Positions 43,363 through 55,499 of a DNA stretch of 64,000 bases are shown here, piece after piece. The notes under the pieces were generated by a model. It was not told the origin of the DNA, searched no databases, and saw nothing but the letters and a program-made list of their open reading frames with translations. Position 1 is the stretch's first letter; every line of letters starts with the position of its first letter. This DNA is from Streptomyces sp. NBRC 110028. GTDB taxonomy: Bacteria > Actinomycetota > Actinomycetes > Streptomycetales > Streptomycetaceae. The stretch covers positions 409,570 through 473,569 of the forward strand of contig NZ_BBUZ01000023.1 in the NCBI RefSeq assembly GCF_001417735.1, written 5' to 3'. The position numbers and the translations under genes are program-made.

Positions 43363-44433
43363 TCAGCGCGTCTCGGTGACCTTCGCCAGCGCGCGCGGCG
43401 CGTCCGGGTCCTGTCCCCGGGCGATGGTCACCTCGTACGCCAGCATCTGCAGCGGCAGGATCTCCAGGATCGGCTGGACCTCCTCGGCGACGCCCTCGGT
43501 GGGCAGGGGGAAACCGGCGGACGCCCGGTCCACCTCGGCCTGGCTGCCGATCACCACGAGATCCGCGCCACGCCCGCGCAGCCGCTCCAGGACCGGCTGC
43601 AGCGCCTGGCCTCCCTTGCCCTCGGTGACGATCGCGATCACCGGCGAGATGTTGTCGACCATGGCGAGCGGGCCGTGCAGCAGGTCGGCGCCGGAGTAGG
43701 ACAGGGCCGGGATGTAGCTGGTCTCCATGAGCTTCAGGGCCGCTTCCTTGGCGGTGGGGTAGCCGTAGCCCCGGGAGGTGAGGACCATCCGATCGGCGAA
43801 CCGGTAGCGGCCCGCGAGCTGCCTCACCTCGTCCTGGCGGTCCAGGATCTGCTGGGCGAGGTCGGGCAGCACCTTGGCGGCCGCGCCGTCGCCGCCGCGC
43901 AGCCCCTCGACGAAGAGATAGAGGGCGAGGAGTTCGGCGGTGTAGGTCTTGGTGGCGGGCAGCGCCTTCTCCGGCCCGGCCAGCACGTCGATGTGGAATT
44001 CGGCGGCCCCGGCCAGCGGGGAGTCCGCGTTGTTGGTCACGGCCAGGGTGATCGCCCCGGCCGCGCGGGCGGCCTCGGTGGAGGCGACCAGGTCGGGGGA
44101 GCCGCCGGACTGACTGACGGTGATCACCAGTACGTCGGTGAGGTCCTGCCGCGCGCCGTACGCGGTGGTGGTGGACATGGAGGTCAGGCCGCAGGGCTTG
44201 CCCAGCAGCACTTCCAGCAGGTACTTCGCGTACAGCGCCGCGTTGTCCGAGGTGCCCCGGGCGGTGAGCAGGACGAAGCGCGGTGCGCGCGCGGCGATCC
44301 GCTCGGCGGTCTCGCGGATCTTCGGAGCGCCCTGGTCGAGAATGCGGCGCAACACCGCGGGCTGCTCGTTCATCTCGCCGGACATGATCCGGCCCGGCTG
44401 ATCGCTGTTCGGGGCCGTCGTCGTGGCGGACAT
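43363..44433 (-). CDS. SIS-domain aminosugar isomerase/deaminase-like protein
   Basis: 356 aa with two SIS domains, like the isomerase half of glucosamine-6-phosphate synthase: LTARGTSDNAALYAKYLLE, VITVSQSGGSPDLVAS (sugar-phosphate loop), and LTSRGYGYPTAKEAALKLMET with LLHGPLAMVD. It probably converts glucosamine-6-phosphate or binds it. Downstream of the GH3 gene by 42 bp, same strand; in S. coelicolor the equivalent belongs to the das locus. Confidence 0.85.
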   Translation of the reverse strand: MSATTTAPNSDQPGRIMSGEMNEQPAVLRRILDQGAPKIRETAERIAARAPRFVLLTARGTSDNAALYAKYLLEVLLGKPCGLTSMSTTTAYGARQDLTDVLVITVSQSGGSPDLVASTEAARAAGAITLAVTNNADSPLAGAAEFHIDVLAGPEKALPATKTYTAELLALYLFVEGLRGGDGAAAKVLPDLAQQILDRQDEVRQLAGRYRFADRMVLTSRGYGYPTAKEAALKLMETSYIPALSYSGADLLHGPLAMVDNISPVIAIVTEGKGGQALQPVLERLRGRGADLVVIGSQAEVDRASAGFPLPTEGVAEEVQPILEILPLQMLAYEVTIARGQDPDAPRALAKVTETR

Positions 44434-44475
44434 ACTGGGTGCCTCCAGTGGGCTGTGCCGGTGGTGCGTGGGATG

Positions 44476-47174
<2,699 letters not shown>

Positions 47175-47271
47175 ACCGGACGCCCGACTTCGCTTCTTTC
47201 TCATACCGATATGCGGACGGGTAGTGACGACCGCCGGTCCACGGGCTTAGATTCCTGCGCGTCGCACAAAT

Positions 47272-47320
47272 GATCAGCACCGGTGATCAGCACGGATGCG
47301 CCGATCAGCACGGATGCGCC
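47272..47320. repeat. Tandem 18-bp repeat upstream of the DUF3311 gene
   Basis: GATCAGCACGGATGCGCC occurs twice back to back (47285-47302, 47303-47320), preceded by a partial copy GATCAGCAC at 47272-47280. It lies 23-70 bp before the start of the membrane-protein operon, in the expected leader. Confidence 0.75.
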
Positions 47321-47342
47321 GAGGGGACGGGAGCCCGCAGCC

Positions 47343-47597
47343 ATGTCAGACACGTCCGCGGACAGGAGACCGGTCGTCACGCCCTCGCGTGTCGTGGCCG
47401 CCCTCTGTCTCATCGCGCCCTTCGTGGCGATGCTGTGGGTCGGCTCGTACGCGAAGATCGAGCCCACCTTCATCGGCATACCGTTCTTCTACTGGTACCA
47501 GATGCTCTGGGTGCCCATCTCGGCCGCGCTGACGACGCTCGCGTACATCCTGGTCCGCCGTGAGCAGCGGGCACGCAAGGGAGGCGGTTCCGCATGA
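47343..47597 (+). CDS. DUF3311 small membrane protein
   Basis: 84 aa, two hydrophobic spans (VVAALCLIAPFVAMLWVGSY and IGIPFFYWYQMLWVPISAALTTLAYILV). DUF3311 proteins are encoded next to SSS-family symporters and are thought to be accessory subunits. Its stop overlaps the symporter start (ATGA). Confidence 0.88.
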   Translation: MSDTSADRRPVVTPSRVVAALCLIAPFVAMLWVGSYAKIEPTFIGIPFFYWYQMLWVPISAALTTLAYILVRREQRARKGGGSA

Positions 47598-49225
47598 AGG
47601 ACGGCGTGAACGGCGTCGCGCTCGCCGTCTTCATCATCTTCTTCCTCGCCGTCACGGTGATGGGCTTCCTCGCCGCCCGCTGGCGGGCCGCGGAGAACGC
47701 CGACAACCTCGACGAATGGGGGCTCGGCGGCCGCAGCTTCGGCACCTGGATCACCTGGTTCCTGCTCGGCGGCGACCTCTACACCGCGTACACCTTCGTC
47801 GCCGTCCCGGCCGCCATCTACGCGACGGGCGCGGCGGGCTTCTTCGCGGTGCCGTACACGATCCTCGTGTATCCGCTGATCTTCACCTTCCTGCCCCGGC
47901 TGTGGTCGGTGTCCCACAAGCACGGATACGTCACCACCTCGGACTTCGTCCGCGGCCGCTTCGGCTCCAAGGGGCTCTCGCTGGCCGTCGCGATCACCGG
48001 CATCCTCGCCACCATGCCGTACATCGCCCTCCAGCTCGTCGGCATCCAGGCGGTGCTGGACGTCATGGGCGTGGGCGGCGGCGAGGACACCAACTGGTTC
48101 GTCAAGGACCTGCCGCTGCTGATCGCCTTCGGTGTGCTCGCCGCGTACACCTACTCCTCCGGGCTGCGCGCCCCCGCGCTCATCGCCTTCGTCAAGGACA
48201 CCCTGATCTACATCGTCATCGCGGTGGCGATCATCTACATCCCGATCAAGCTGGGCGGCTTCGACGACATCTTCGCCAAGGCGGGCCACGCCCTGTCGCA
48301 GCCGGGCCCGACCGGCGCGCCCAAGGGCGCGCTGGCCAGCGGGGACAAACAGCAGTGGGGCTACGCCACCCTCGCCCTCGGCTCGGCGCTGGCGCTGTTC
48401 ATGTATCCCCACTCGATCACCGCCACGCTCTCCAGCCGCAGCCGCGAGGTGATCCGCCGCAACGCCACCATCCTGCCGCTGTACTCGCTCATGCTCGGCC
48501 TGCTGGCGCTGCTCGGCTTCATGGCGATCGCGGCGGGCGTGAAGGTGGACAACGGACAGCTGGCGATCCCCCAGCTCTTCGAGGACATGTTCCCCGACTG
48601 GTTCACGGGGGTCGCCTTCGCCGCCATCGGCATCGGCGCCCTCGTCCCGGCGGCCATCATGTCCATCGCCGCGGCGAACCTGTTCACCCGCAACATCTAC
48701 AAGGACTTCCTGCGGCCGGACGCCACCCCGGCACAGGAGACGAAGGTCTCCAAGCTGGTCTCGCTGCTGGTCAAGGTCGGCGCGCTGGCCTTCGTCCTGA
48801 CCATGGACAAGACCGTGGCCATCAACTTCCAGCTGCTGGGCGGCATCTGGATCCTGCAGACCTTCCCGGCCCTGGTGGGCGGTCTGTTCACCCGCTGGTT
48901 CCACCGATGGGCGCTGCTCGCCGGATGGGCGGTCGGCATGCTCTACGGCACGCTCGCGGCCTACGGCGTGGCCAGCCCCACCCAGAAGCACTTCGGCGGC
49001 AGCTCGGACGAGATCCCCGGCATCGGCGAGATCGGCTACATCGGTTTCACCGCCTTCGTCCTCAACGTCGCGGTCACCGTGGTGCTCACGGTCGTGCTGC
49101 GGGCCCTGAAGGCCCCCGACGGCATCGACGAGACGTCCCCGGCCGACTACACGGCGGACGCGGGCGACCCGGGCGTCCAGGCCGACCTCCCCCCGGCCAC
49201 GGCGGGCGCCCCCGGCGGCCACTGA
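47594..49225 (+). CDS. Sodium:solute symporter (SSS family)
   Basis: 543 aa with about 13 transmembrane spans. WGLGGRSFGTWITWFLLGGDLYTAYTFVAVPAAIYATGA is the conserved first-helix block. The protein resembles MctP-like monocarboxylate/pantothenate carriers; the transported solute is uncertain. Co-transcribed with the DUF3311 gene by a 4-nt overlap. The hydrophilic C-tail is acidic and Pro/Ala-rich. Confidence 0.92.
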   Translation: MKDGVNGVALAVFIIFFLAVTVMGFLAARWRAAENADNLDEWGLGGRSFGTWITWFLLGGDLYTAYTFVAVPAAIYATGAAGFFAVPYTILVYPLIFTFLPRLWSVSHKHGYVTTSDFVRGRFGSKGLSLAVAITGILATMPYIALQLVGIQAVLDVMGVGGGEDTNWFVKDLPLLIAFGVLAAYTYSSGLRAPALIAFVKDTLIYIVIAVAIIYIPIKLGGFDDIFAKAGHALSQPGPTGAPKGALASGDKQQWGYATLALGSALALFMYPHSITATLSSRSREVIRRNATILPLYSLMLGLLALLGFMAIAAGVKVDNGQLAIPQLFEDMFPDWFTGVAFAAIGIGALVPAAIMSIAAANLFTRNIYKDFLRPDATPAQETKVSKLVSLLVKVGALAFVLTMDKTVAINFQLLGGIWILQTFPALVGGLFTRWFHRWALLAGWAVGMLYGTLAAYGVASPTQKHFGGSSDEIPGIGEIGYIGFTAFVLNVAVTVVLTVVLRALKAPDGIDETSPADYTADAGDPGVQADLPPATAGAPGGH

Positions 49226-49484
49226 TCCCGGCAGCGTCACATGACAGGGCCGCCGTCTCCCCCACGGGAGGCGGCGGCCCTCTCATGCCGCTCAGTGCCT
49301 CAGCTTCAGGCCCACGTCTCGTCGTGACCGGGTACGACGCGCTCGTCCGGGGTGCCGGGGACACCGCGCCCCGGCCTGACACCGGGCCGGGGCGACCGGG
49401 CGTGGCTGGTTGAGGTGGTGGTGGATGGGCACTCCGTAGGGGCGCGTCGGCCGGTACGACGTTGCCCGATCCGGGAGGGCGATC

Positions 49485-50018
49485 ATGAGCGAGCCCAGGA
49501 CGAGCCCCCACATGCTCGGCATCTACCTCAACGACCACCTGGCGGGAGCGACGGGCGGAGCGGAGCTGGCCCGTCGGATGGCCCGGCAGCTCCGGCGGTC
49601 GGCCATCGGCGCCGGCCTGGAGAACCTCGCCGTGCAGATCATGGAGGACCGGGAGGCGCTCCGGACCGTCATGGCCGCCCTCGAGGTGCCCGTACGCCGC
49701 TACAAGCTCTGCGGTGGCTGGCTGGGCGAGAAGGCCGGGCGGCTGAAGCTCAACGGCCGGGTGCTGCGTCGTTCGGGGCTCAGCACGCTCATCGAGCTGG
49801 AGGGGCTGCGGATCGGGGTCGAGGGCAAGGCGATGCTGTGGCACACGCTGCTGGTCGCGGCGGGCCAGGACGCACGTCTGGAGCCCGACCGGCTCACCGA
49901 GCTGCTGGACCGGGCGCGGCGGCAGCGCACGGCGCTGAAGTCGCTGCACGACACCGCGGCCGCCGCGCTGTTCGCCACCGCACGGCCGGAGGAGCGGGAA
50001 TCAGTGGTCGGCCCGTGA
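49485..50018 (+). CDS. Hypothetical helical protein
   Basis: 177 aa, predicted all-helical (HMLGIYLNDHLAGATGGAELARRMARQLR, LAVQIMEDREALRTVMAAL, LIELEGLRIGVEGKAMLWHTLLV). The spacing of helices suggests a four-helix bundle like ferritin-like proteins, but metal ligands are not clear. ATG 49485 has GGAGGG. Found in other Streptomyces; function unknown. Confidence 0.72.
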   Translation: MSEPRTSPHMLGIYLNDHLAGATGGAELARRMARQLRRSAIGAGLENLAVQIMEDREALRTVMAALEVPVRRYKLCGGWLGEKAGRLKLNGRVLRRSGLSTLIELEGLRIGVEGKAMLWHTLLVAAGQDARLEPDRLTELLDRARRQRTALKSLHDTAAAALFATARPEERESVVGP

Positions 50019-50172
50019 CGGCTCCGCCGGACGGCGCGGCCGGGATCCTCTTCGTCGGCAACGCCACGCTCCTCATCCGCGTACGAGATTCCGGTCAGGG
50101 CGACGGTGTCATCCAGGTCATACGTGACACCGGCAGCCCGGGGGCGCACCCGGGCTGCCGGTGCCGTACGGA

Positions 50173-51054
50173 TCACGTGTAGATGAATCCGCCGGGGACG
50201 GTAGTGGTTCCGGTGGCCGTCACCAGGGTGACGGTCGCGGGGCCGACCAATCCGGGCGGAGTGACGCCGGTGACCGTGCCGGCGGTGGCGACCACGGTGG
50301 TGGCGGGGACGCCGTTGAACAGCACACCCAGGACGCCGCCGAGGTTGGTGCCGTTGATGGTGAACGCCGTACCCCCGGCGGCCGGTCCGGTGTGGGGAAC
50401 GATGTTCGTGGCCACCGGCGGAGGCGGCGCCACGAAGTAGGTGAAGCCGCCCGGAACGGTGACCGCACCACCGGGGCCGGTGACGACCACGGCGGCGGTG
50501 CCGGGCGAGCCCGCCGGGGTGACGCCGACCAGTTGGGTCCCCGCGGGGTTCACGGTCACGATGGTCGCGGGGACGCCGGCGAAGGTGACGCTGGTGACGG
50601 TGTTCAGATTGGTGCCGTTGATCAGGAACACCGTGCCGCCGGTGGTCGGGCCGAAGGCCGGGGTGATGGAGGTGGCGGTCGGCGGGGGCGGCGCCACGTA
50701 CGTGTACGGCTGGCTGTTGCTGGTGCCGGCGGTGGTGGTGACGAGGACCTGGACGGACCCGGCCGCGTGCGGCGGGGCGATCACCACGGCGACGTCGGTG
50801 GTGGGATACCCCGGCCAGCCGCCGCCCCAGTCACCGCCGCCCGAGGAACTCTGGCTGACGATGGTGGCGGGGACGCCGCCGAAGGTCACGCTGATGACGT
50901 TGCGCAGGTTCTGCCCGGTCAGCTGGACGAGGTTGCCACCGCTGGTGGGGCCCGAGTTGGGCACCACGGACAGCAGCAGCGGCGGGCCCACCGGCGTCGG
51001 GGGCCAGTAGCCCGCGCTGGGCGCGGCAGTGGACACGAGATCGGTCGAGGTCAT
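50173..51054 (-). CDS. IPT/TIG-repeat protein
   Basis: 293 aa with three immunoglobulin-like IPT/TIG domains (about 30-120, 125-205, 210-290). Each starts with a P-x-x-GP-x-x-GG turn (VVPNSGPTSGGN, ITPAFGPTTGGT, IVPHTGPAAGGT) and has an NVISVTFGGVPAT-like strand. No signal peptide, so not conventionally secreted; phage structural or released proteins of this kind are known. ATG 51054 has GGGAGG. Confidence 0.85.
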   Translation of the reverse strand: MTSTDLVSTAAPSAGYWPPTPVGPPLLLSVVPNSGPTSGGNLVQLTGQNLRNVISVTFGGVPATIVSQSSSGGGDWGGGWPGYPTTDVAVVIAPPHAAGSVQVLVTTTAGTSNSQPYTYVAPPPPTATSITPAFGPTTGGTVFLINGTNLNTVTSVTFAGVPATIVTVNPAGTQLVGVTPAGSPGTAAVVVTGPGGAVTVPGGFTYFVAPPPPVATNIVPHTGPAAGGTAFTINGTNLGGVLGVLFNGVPATTVVATAGTVTGVTPPGLVGPATVTLVTATGTTTVPGGFIYT

Positions 51055-51454
51055 GATCGGTCCTCCCGGGGAGGGATGGGGTGAGGTGCGCCGGTCGGCG
51101 TACAGGCTCACGCGGACCGGCAGCGAGAAAAGGGAAAGCTGGTGGGACCGCCGAGCAGAGTGCGGAAGCGGTGCACGGGGCGCGGCGGAGAAAACGGGGC
51201 GAACGCCCGACTCCTGGTGGCTGACGAGGTATGGGGCGGCCCCGGCAGCCACGTTTCCAGTTATCCAGGCACCTTCGCGTCGCTCAAGACCCGGGAATCG
51301 CCATCACTCGTTTGGCGTATCCCAGCGCATCTGGCGACACATTCATATGACGAACGCTCGGCTATTCGGGGGAACCCGCTCACGGAGTATCGCCCAGGGC
51401 CGCCTGTCGTGCCTGTAATGAAAGGCATCGATCGAACCGACGGGGAACGATCCG
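51055..51454. other. 400-bp divergent region
   Basis: It separates the IPT gene (minus) from the DUF1360 gene (plus). The half nearest DUF1360 (51290-51450) is more AT-rich and likely holds its promoter. I see no gene or clear hairpin; frames through it lack ribosome sites. Confidence 0.55.
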
Positions 51455-51742
51455 ATGAGCCTTGAAGCGTTCCTTCTCGCCCTCGGCACCACCTGCCGCG
51501 TCACCCGCTTCATCACCAAGGACACCCTGGCGGCGGGTTTTCGGATGTGGATCGCCGACCGCTTCGGTGATGATTCTCCCGCCACCTATCTGGTCAACTG
51601 CGGCTGGTGCACCAGCACATGGGTGGCCGGAGTCACCGCCGTCTACGCCTTCTCACTGGACACCACCGCCTGGTTCCAGATCCCGGCCACCGCCCTGAGC
51701 CTTTCCTATCTCGCCGGTGTGGCCTCGCGGTGGCTCGACTGA
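51455..51742 (+). CDS. DUF1360 membrane protein
   Basis: 95 aa. DUF1360 signature YLVNCGWCTSTWVAGV with C-G-W-C, flanked by two hydrophobic segments. Such proteins are common in actinophages as well as in Streptomyces chromosomes and may be holin-like or membrane-anchored. ATG 51455. The next small gene follows in 16 bp. Confidence 0.82.
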   Translation: MSLEAFLLALGTTCRVTRFITKDTLAAGFRMWIADRFGDDSPATYLVNCGWCTSTWVAGVTAVYAFSLDTTAWFQIPATALSLSYLAGVASRWLD

Positions 51743-51757
51743 AAGGAAAAAGCAGCC

Positions 51758-51919
51758 ATGGCCTGCAACTGTGCTGGAACAACACCTCAACCCGTCGTCG
51801 TCCTCTACCAGTTGACGCTGCCGGACGGCACCGTCCGGCGCTACGTCACCTACAGGGAAGCCGAGGCGGCCAACAAGCGCGCCGGTTCCACCGGAGTGAT
51901 CAGCACCGTCACCCGGTGA
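51758..51919 (+). CDS. Small Cys-containing phage-like protein
   Basis: 53 aa beginning MACNCAGT with a C-x-C, then an LPDGTVRRYVTYREAEAANKRAG block. Similar short proteins occur in actinophages next to DUF1360. AAAGGA lies ten bases upstream of ATG 51758; 16 bp separate it from DUF1360. Confidence 0.65.
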   Translation: MACNCAGTTPQPVVVLYQLTLPDGTVRRYVTYREAEAANKRAGSTGVISTVTR

Positions 51920-51956
51920 CGGCCCGGCTGTCGGTGCCGTCCGGCAGACTGCGGCC

Positions 51957-52457
51957 ATGGATGTCACGATCAGACGCGCGCGGGACGAGGAACTGGACGA
52001 CATCGGTGAGCTCACCGCCCGGGTGTATCTCGAGGACGGGCTGCTGGACTTCGGGGACGACGACCCCTACCTGGCCACGCTGCGCGATGCCCGGCGGCGG
52101 GCCGCGGAGGCCGAGGTGCTGGTCGCGGCGGACGCGGCGAGCGACGCGGTGCTGGGGGCGCTGGCCTTCGTCGTGCACGGCGGGGCGTACGCGGAGCTGG
52201 CCCGTCCGGACGAGGCCGAGTTCCGGATGCTGGCCGTGCGGCCCGAGGCGCGGCGGCGCGGCGCGGCCGAGGCCCTGGTGCGGGCCTGCATGGACCGGGC
52301 GCGGGAGCTGGGGCTGCGGCGGATCGTGATCAGCAGCCACCGGAAGATGACGGCCGCCCACCGGCTGTACGGGCGGCTCGGCTTCGTCCGGGCGCCGGAG
52401 CGGGACTGGGAGCCGGTCCCGGGGATCACGCTGTGGGCGTTCACCGTGGAGATATAG
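51957..52457 (+). CDS. GNAT-family N-acetyltransferase
   Basis: 166 aa. MDVTIRRARDEELDDIGELTARVYLEDGLL is the N-terminal strand-helix and EFRMLAVRPEARRRGAAEALVRACMDRARELG the acetyl-CoA loop. HRLYGRLGFVRAPERDW closes the fold. Substrate unknown. ATG 51957, 37 bp after the phage-like gene. Confidence 0.87.
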   Translation: MDVTIRRARDEELDDIGELTARVYLEDGLLDFGDDDPYLATLRDARRRAAEAEVLVAADAASDAVLGALAFVVHGGAYAELARPDEAEFRMLAVRPEARRRGAAEALVRACMDRARELGLRRIVISSHRKMTAAHRLYGRLGFVRAPERDWEPVPGITLWAFTVEI

Positions 52458-52476
52458 CGCGGCTCACCGGTTGACG

Positions 52477-53931
52477 TCACGGCAGCCAGCCGCGTGCCCG
52501 CAGGGCGGCGGTGAACGTGGCGTACGAGGCGTCGAGGGCGGCCTTCTCGCGCGCGTCCGGCTCGACGTCCCGGCCGGGGCGGACCATCGTGGCGGCGCTC
52601 GCCGTGAGGTCCGGATGGAGGGTCCCGGAGGCGGCCAGCAGGGCGGCGCCGAACGCCGTTTCGGCGTGCTCGGCGACGCGCAGCGGGCGGCCGAGGACGG
52701 TGGCGCGGATGCGGGACCACAGCGGGCTGCGGCTGCCGCCGCCCGCGGCCCACAGCGGGCCCTCGACCGTCACGCCCAGCTCCGCCACCCGCTCCAGCGC
52801 GAGGCGTTCCAGGAAGGCCACGCCCTCCAGCGTGGCGCGGTGCCGGTCGGCGTCGTCGGCCGGTGTGCCGAGGACGAAGCCCCGGGCCGCGCCGCTGACG
52901 AACGGGAACCGCTCGCCCTCACCCCTCAGCAGATACGCGACCACCGAGGCCGGGCCGCGCTCCGCGGCGGCGCGGTCGAGCGCGGGCAGCCGCTCGGACG
53001 GGAGGTGGGCGACGGCCTCGCCACCGGTGTTGGAGGCGCCGCCCGGCAGCCACCAGCCGTCGGGGTGGCGGTGGCTGTAGAGCGCGCCGGAGGGGTCGGC
53101 GATCAGGTCGCGGGTGACGCCCTTGAGGACGTACGTGGTGCCGAGGATCCCCACGAACTGCCCGGGCCGCACGGCCCCGGTGGCGAGTTGCCCGGCGCAG
53201 CCGTCGGTCATGCCGAGACGGACCGCGCAACCGGTGGGCAGCCCGGTCTCCGCCGCGGCGTCCGCGCACACCGTGCCGGCCGGGGTGGCCGGTGCCCGGA
53301 CGGACGGCAGCCACCGGGCCGGTACGCCGAGCGCGTCGAAGACCTCGTCCGGCCACTCCCCGGCGCGCGCGTCGTAGCCGCTCTTGAGCGCGTGCGACCA
53401 GTCGGTGGCGACGGGCCCGCCGGTGAGCCGCCATCCGACGAGGTCGGGGGTGTGGAGGAGGTGGCGGCCCCCGTCGTGGGCCGCCGGACCGCCGCCCGCC
53501 AGCCAGGCGATGCGGCCCAGGGCGGCGGTCGGGCCGACCGACAGGCCGAGGGCCCGCCAGCGCCCGGCGCCCGCCTCCTGGGCCCGGGCGTTGAGCGCGG
53601 CGGCGCGGCGGTCGTCGTACATCAGGGCGGGGCCGAGGGGTTCGCCCCGGCCGTCCGCGAGGACGATCGTGCCGGAGGTGGCGGCGACGGCCACCGCCAC
53701 GACCTCGCGGCCGCCCGCCGGAAGCGCCCCGGTGGCCTGGCGCAGGGCCGCCGCGACGGCGGGCCACCAGGCCGTGGCGTCCTGTTCGCTGTGGCCGCCC
53801 GCGCCCCGGCGCGGGGGCGGGAGTTCCGCACCGCCCCGCGCCCGTACACGCCCTTGTGCGTCGGCGCACACCACGCGCACGGCCGCCGTGGCGATGTCGA
53901 TTCCCGCGACGACCTCGGGCCGGTCGGACAT
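52477..53931 (-). CDS. FGGY-family carbohydrate kinase
   Basis: 484 aa. N-terminal ASKHA fold (VVAGIDIATAAVRVVCADAQG), the second domain with GMTDGCAGQLATGAV and the ATP-site block GPLWAAGGGSRSPLWSRIRATVLGRPL (FGGY signature). Phosphorylates a sugar or polyol, perhaps a ketose. The DeoR and phosphatase genes lie just upstream on the same strand, so a small catabolic operon is possible. Confidence 0.87.
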   Translation of the reverse strand: MSDRPEVVAGIDIATAAVRVVCADAQGRVRARGGAELPPPRRGAGGHSEQDATAWWPAVAAALRQATGALPAGGREVVAVAVAATSGTIVLADGRGEPLGPALMYDDRRAAALNARAQEAGAGRWRALGLSVGPTAALGRIAWLAGGGPAAHDGGRHLLHTPDLVGWRLTGGPVATDWSHALKSGYDARAGEWPDEVFDALGVPARWLPSVRAPATPAGTVCADAAAETGLPTGCAVRLGMTDGCAGQLATGAVRPGQFVGILGTTYVLKGVTRDLIADPSGALYSHRHPDGWWLPGGASNTGGEAVAHLPSERLPALDRAAAERGPASVVAYLLRGEGERFPFVSGAARGFVLGTPADDADRHRATLEGVAFLERLALERVAELGVTVEGPLWAAGGGSRSPLWSRIRATVLGRPLRVAEHAETAFGAALLAASGTLHPDLTASAATMVRPGRDVEPDAREKAALDASYATFTAALRARGWLP

Positions 53932-53978
53932 CACGTATCACGCCCCTCATGCGTGGAGTTAAGTTAACACCAATGGCG

Positions 53979-54758
53979 TTAAGAAGGTCCGGGCGCGATC
54001 CTCACGTCCGTACGCTCCCGCCACTCCCCCACCAGCCGGGCGTCCGCCGCGCCGTCCACCACCAGATGGTCGAAGTCGGCCAGCGGGCGCAGCCGGTGCA
54101 GCGCCGTGCGCCGGGTCTTGGACGCGTCCATCAGCAGCGCCGTGCGGGCGGCGGCGGCCAGCATGGCGCGCTTGACCAGCACCACGTCCTGCTCCTGGTG
54201 GTACGTGGTCGCCGCGTCCATGGCCGAGGTGCTGACCAGGGCCAGGTCCACCGAGAGCGCCGCGATCGCCTCCGCGCACGGCACGCCGAGGAAGGAGTCA
54301 TGGGTGTGCGAGTACTCCCCGCCGAGCCCGATCAGCCGGATCCGGGGCACCCCGGCGAAGACCTCGATCACCCGCCGGGCGTTGGTCACCACCGTCAGCG
54401 GGGCGGACTCCACCAGCAGCCGGGCGAGCGCGAGGACGGTCGTGGAGTCGTCCAGCATCACCGACATCCCCGGCTCGACCAGCTGCGCGGCGGTGGCGGC
54501 CACCGCCTCCTTCTCGGCCCGGTGGGCGCCCATCCGGTAGGCGAGGCTGGACTCGAAGACCGACGAGGGCAGGGCCGAGACCCCGCCCCGGAACTTGCGC
54601 AGCACGCCGAGCCGGGCCAGCTCGTCCAGGTCCCGGTGCACGGTCATCAGGCTGACCCCGGTCAGGTCGGCCAGCTCCGCCGCGGTGGCGGTGGAGCGCG
54701 CGAGGACGTGCTCGGTGATGGTCTGCCGGCGGGCGTCCTGGGAGCGGACCGTGGTCAT
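53979..54758 (-). CDS. DeoR-family transcriptional regulator
   Basis: 259 aa. DeoR winged helix (RRQTITEHVLARSTATAAELADLTGVSLMTVHRDLDELARLGVLRKFRGG) and a sugar-isomerase-like effector domain (GMSVMLDDSTTVLALARLL; VVTNARRVIEVFAGVP; IRLIGLGGEYSHTHDSF). It overlaps the phosphatase gene by 4 nt (ATGA). It probably represses the surrounding kinase genes until a phosphorylated sugar is present. Confidence 0.9.
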   Translation of the reverse strand: MTTVRSQDARRQTITEHVLARSTATAAELADLTGVSLMTVHRDLDELARLGVLRKFRGGVSALPSSVFESSLAYRMGAHRAEKEAVAATAAQLVEPGMSVMLDDSTTVLALARLLVESAPLTVVTNARRVIEVFAGVPRIRLIGLGGEYSHTHDSFLGVPCAEAIAALSVDLALVSTSAMDAATTYHQEQDVVLVKRAMLAAAARTALLMDASKTRRTALHRLRPLADFDHLVVDGAADARLVGEWRERTDVRIAPGPS

Positions 54759-55387
54759 GGGCGGGGACCTCCCGCGGCGCCGTCCGTGGGCACGTTCAGG
54801 GAGCGCAGCGCCGTGCGGTCGCCGTCGACCCCGATCTCGGTCACCGCCGCGTTGTCCAGCCGGGGGAAGACCGCGCGGTAGCGGCCGACCGGGATGCCCA
54901 GCAGGGTGCACAGCGCCACCCGCAGCAGACTGTTGTGCGCGACGACGAGCACGGTGCGGTCCGGATGCGCGGCGGCCAGCCGCCGCAGCGCGGCGACGGC
55001 CCGGGCCGCGGCCTCGCCGGGCCGCTCCGAGCCGGGGAAGGCGCCGGACTCCGGGTCGTCGCGGAACGCCCGGACGGCCGCCGGGTCCTCCGCCTCCATC
55101 TCGGCGAGGGTGCGGCCCTCGCCCCAGCCGAAGTCCATCTCGCGCAGGTCCTCGACGACTTCGGGGGCCAGGGACAGGGCGGTGGCGGCCGGTTCGGCGG
55201 TGTGCCGCGCCCGGCCGAGCGGCGAGCAGGCCACCGCGTCGATCCCGCGGCCCCGCACCCACTGGGCGAGGGCCCGCGCCTGCCGGTGGCCGCGCTCGGT
55301 CAGCGCGATGTCCGAGGTTCCGGCGTACCGGTTCTCCGTATGCCACACGGTCTCCCCGTGGCGTACGAGCAGCAGTCGGGCGGTCAT
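54755..55387 (-). CDS. Histidine phosphatase (phosphoglycerate-mutase-like)
   Basis: 210 aa. LLLVRHGETVWHTENRYAG carries the RHG nucleophile His, LREMDFGWGEGRTLAEM the acid Glu region and VLVVAHNSLLRVAL the second His. Probably a sugar-phosphate phosphatase rather than a glycolytic mutase, given its operon with a DeoR regulator. Divergent from the kinase at 55500. Confidence 0.88.
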   Translation of the reverse strand: MTARLLLVRHGETVWHTENRYAGTSDIALTERGHRQARALAQWVRGRGIDAVACSPLGRARHTAEPAATALSLAPEVVEDLREMDFGWGEGRTLAEMEAEDPAAVRAFRDDPESGAFPGSERPGEAAARAVAALRRLAAAHPDRTVLVVAHNSLLRVALCTLLGIPVGRYRAVFPRLDNAAVTEIGVDGDRTALRSLNVPTDGAAGGPRP

Positions 55388-55499
55388 CCGGGGCCTTTCG
55401 ATGCGTCAGCCATTGCCTGATCTCGTCTCAGATGTTAAATCTAGCATCGCTCATGTGATGGAGTGCCGGGGTTCCGAGGTTTCCGGAGGACAGCAGGCC

